A DNA stretch of 7,994 bases, taken from positions 1 through 7,994 of the forward strand of contig JABZGO010000075.1 of assembly GCA_015259305.1 (NCBI GenBank), read 5' to 3'. The notes beneath the pieces are model-generated. The model was given only the letters and a program-made list of their open reading frames with translations. It made no database searches and was not told where the DNA came from. The position numbers were made by a program, and so were the translations under genes. The DNA is from Alloprevotella tannerae. Its GTDB lineage: Bacteria > Bacteroidota > Bacteroidia > Bacteroidales > Bacteroidaceae. Numbering within the stretch: the stretch's first letter is position 1; every line of letters starts with the position of its first letter. This document shows, one piece after another, positions 6,297 through 7,994 of this stretch.

Positions 6297-7655
6297 CTAT
6301 GCACCGCCCTCCGGGGCTTGTAAGTTGCGCTTCATCGCTTTTCTGAAATAATAGTAGAAAAGCGCCGCTGCCGTAAACAAGCCTGCCGGCAACCCGAGAA
6401 AGAGTCCGTTAAGTTTCCAATCGAAAACAAATCCCAGCAGATAACCCACGGGAATACCGATACAAAGATACGACACCAAAGCGATGGGCGCCATCGGCTT
6501 TACGTAAGCCGTTCCGCGCAAAGCGTTGGCATAGCAGATCTGCATCGCGTCGGCATATTGATAGAAGATCAGTACCGGAATAAGCATCACGGCCATCTGA
6601 ATCACAGCGGCGTCTTTCGTGAAGAAGCCGATCAGCGAAGCGCCGAAAAAGTAAAACACGAAACCGGCTACGACCGCAACGGCCAGCAGGATGTCGCGAC
6701 CGGCGCGCGCCGAGCGCTTCAGTTGGATCCAATCCTTCATACCTTGAAACGTCGCCACCCTAATTGACATAGCCGAGGCCAGGCTATAATAGAACATAAA
6801 GCCCAATGTGCTCACCGTCATGATCACTTGGAAGGCCGCCAACTCTACTTTTCCAATCCATCCGGCCATCACGCCGCAGCACGTAAACGCCGCCGTCTCT
6901 GCCCCCATCTGGATCGAGACGGGCAAGGATTGTGCGTTGATGCGACGTAGTTCGGACCAATCGAAGCGAACGTCGAAAAAACCTTTGAGATAAGGCTTGT
7001 AGCAACGCTCTAAGAGTAGGGCTGCCGAGATCCAAATGACGATAAATATACGAGAAATCAGTGTCGACAAGCCCGCACCTAAAAGCCCCAGCTCGGGAAA
7101 GGGGCCCACGCCGTAGATGAGCAACCAGTTGCCTAATATATTGAGCGCATTGCCGGCCCAAAGTGCCCACATGGCGGTCTTCGTATGCATCGTTCCGTCC
7201 GACAATTGTCGCAATACGTTAAAGAGCATCACGAAAGGTATCGACGCCAATATGACTAAATAATAAGGACGTATCAAAGGCAGTAAACTCTCCGGCTGTC
7301 CCATCCGGTCAACGAAGAAATAACCGACGCCCATAATCAGCATGAGCAGGGCGGCAAACAAGCTATTAGCGCGCAGCGCTTGACGCACGGCGGCGCCCAC
7401 TGACGCCGTCTCACCTTGGCCAAACAAGGCACCCACTTGGGGCGTTAAGCCGAAAGAGTAACCTATAAGGAGAAGAATGGCGAGGTTAAAAACGCTGTTC
7501 ACAAACGAAGCAGCAGCCAACGAGGGCGTATCGTAGCGTCCGACCATCATCGTATCGGCAAACGAAAGTACGATCGTACCAATCTGCCCGATGGAGATCG
7601 GAAGGCCCAACTTTAATGTCTGTTGATAATGAGAGAATAATGTCTTAGAAATCAT
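6297..7655 (-). CDS. MATE family multidrug/cation antiporter, NorM-like
   Basis: From ATG 7655-7653 the protein has 452 residues, the usual MATE length, with about 12 hydrophobic segments in two halves. It is an inner-membrane exporter expected to use a Na+ or H+ gradient to expel cationic drugs or metabolites. The three acidic residues important in Vibrio cholerae NorM (Asp36, Glu255, Asp371) correspond to Asp34 (SFADTMMVG), Glu253 (QMGAETAAF) and Asp369 (YQYADAMQ), with a constant two-residue offset. NALRGT and GIPVGYLLGF are also NorM-like. The frame opens 48 codons further upstream, but those residues do not resemble MATE proteins and the likely transcription start lies inside them, so 7655 is preferred. 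The substrate cannot be told from the sequence. The gene appears to be monocistronic within the window. Confidence 0.92.
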   Translation of the reverse strand: MISKTLFSHYQQTLKLGLPISIGQIGTIVLSFADTMMVGRYDTPSLAAASFVNSVFNLAILLLIGYSFGLTPQVGALFGQGETASVGAAVRQALRANSLFAALLMLIMGVGYFFVDRMGQPESLLPLIRPYYLVILASIPFVMLFNVLRQLSDGTMHTKTAMWALWAGNALNILGNWLLIYGVGPFPELGLLGAGLSTLISRIFIVIWISAALLLERCYKPYLKGFFDVRFDWSELRRINAQSLPVSIQMGAETAAFTCCGVMAGWIGKVELAAFQVIMTVSTLGFMFYYSLASAMSIRVATFQGMKDWIQLKRSARAGRDILLAVAVVAGFVFYFFGASLIGFFTKDAAVIQMAVMLIPVLIFYQYADAMQICYANALRGTAYVKPMAPIALVSYLCIGIPVGYLLGFVFDWKLNGLFLGLPAGLFTAAALFYYYFRKAMKRNLQAPEGGA

Positions 7656-7761
7656 AAGTTCCGGTTTGTTTAGAGCGCTAAAAAGAGGGAGGCGAACGCT
7701 GCTACGTTCGTGTCCCCGCTTATCGCGAAAGCTGCAAGCCTTCAGGTGTGAAATAAAATCG
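7656..7761 (-). promoter_or_regulatory. about 105-nt leader of the MATE gene with two short hairpins
   Basis: Between the predicted transcription start near 7761 and ATG 7655 the mRNA can form CGAACG-UAGCAG-CGUUCG (7710-7693; six pairs, six-base loop) and UUUAG-CGCU-CUAAA (7682-7669; five pairs, four-base loop). The second ends about 13 nt before the start codon. No Shine-Dalgarno and no known riboswitch are recognised. A role in translation control is possible but inferred. Confidence 0.35.
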
Positions 7762-7765
7762 GGTG

Positions 7766-7797
7766 CAAAGATACGAAAAAACTGCGGGATGGCCAAC
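7766..7797 (-). promoter_or_regulatory. Bacteroidetes-type promoter for the MATE gene
   Basis: On the minus strand, GTTG (7797-7794; 3 of 4 match to TTTG) is followed after 20 nt by TATCTTTG (7773-7766), a full match to TAnnTTTG. Initiation near 7761 would place the ATG at 7799 outside the transcript and supports the start at 7655. Confidence 0.65.
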
Positions 7798-7799
7798 AA

Positions 7800-7994
7800 C
7801 CGCCCCGCTCATCCTGCCGCGAGCAAGACTAAACAAGCCTTCGCCCTACGTTTCCCGATTGCGGTCCGGACGTGTGTGCCCTACATTCCGTTTTTGCCGC
7901 TCCGCAACGCGCATTTCGCGTCGCACGGCCTGCTTTCTTGCTGCTCCGCTTGCCTTTGCTCGGCTTACGCTCACGAGCGCAAACCCTTGTTGTC
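7800..7994. other. GC-rich right-end segment, no recognised gene
   Basis: GC is about 61% by count over 7801-7994, well above the intergenic region at 4200-4320. A plus-strand frame from ATG 7789 stays open to the window edge (MANNRPAHPAASKTK and onward), and two minus-strand frames are open from the edge to TAG stops near 7829 and 7848, so frame openness is uninformative here. The segment carries an imperfect direct repeat (GCCCTACGTTTCCCG at 7843-7857; GCCCTACATTCCG at 7878-7890), the palindrome GTCCGGAC (7864-7871), and small inverted repeats ACGCG/CGCGT (7907-7921) and CGCTC/GAGCG (near 7968-7979). It may be a dispersed intergenic repeat or the edge of an adjacent gene. Confidence 0.4.

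Noticed and set aside
6287..6317. GCCCC/GGGGC inverted repeat at the convergent gene ends
   Set aside because: Only five pairs around a 21-base loop, no T tract on either strand, and one arm is MATE coding sequence.
7656..7799. 48-residue N-terminal extension of the MATE protein
   Set aside because: It does not resemble MATE N-termini, overlaps the promoter, and the first later in-frame Met gives the family's usual length.

Overview
The window reads as chromosomal DNA of a Bacteroidota, most likely order Bacteroidales; genus is not resolved (an oral or gut Porphyromonas/Tannerella-like organism is a guess). The clues are promoters of the Bacteroidetes primary-sigma type (TTTG, 19-20 nt, TAnnTTTG), absence of Shine-Dalgarno sequences before the genes, a secreted protein with a gliding-motility/type IX secretion C-terminal domain, and a TPR-membrane-HTH protein of the DUF6377 type.

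Minus strand, 1-3894: an apparent three-gene operon. A promoter at 3864-3894 drives a small secreted protein with a PKD-like region and a CHU_C-type C-terminal domain (3143-3847). After 7 nt comes uvrA (304-3135), the damage-recognition ATPase of nucleotide excision repair. uvrA overlaps by 4 bp (ATGA) a ybaK/ebsC-type Cys-tRNA(Pro) deacylase gene that runs off the left edge.

Intergenic 3848-4687: about 840 nt with no protein gene, AT-rich in its middle. Its lower part holds the most interesting item: a consensus promoter (4150-4181, minus) followed about 185 nt later by a strong intrinsic terminator (3961-3999, minus). No ATG lies between them and the enclosed RNA can form long-range base pairing. 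I read this as an undescribed structured small RNA; an attenuated leader for the secreted-protein operon is the alternative. The upper part ends with a promoter (4620-4651) for the rightward gene.

Plus strand, 4688-6283: a 531-residue membrane protein with a signal peptide, a periplasmic TPR-like region, one membrane span, a coiled coil and a cytoplasmic C-terminal helix-turn-helix-like segment (DUF6377 type), probably a one-piece transmembrane regulator. Thirteen nt further on it meets the end of a convergent MATE-family efflux gene (6297-7655, minus). That gene has all three NorM-type acidic transport residues, its own promoter (7766-7797), and a leader of about 105 nt with two small hairpins.

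The right end (7800-7994) is about 61% GC, has no recognisable product, contains short imperfect repeats, and may be a dispersed intergenic repeat or the edge of an unseen gene.
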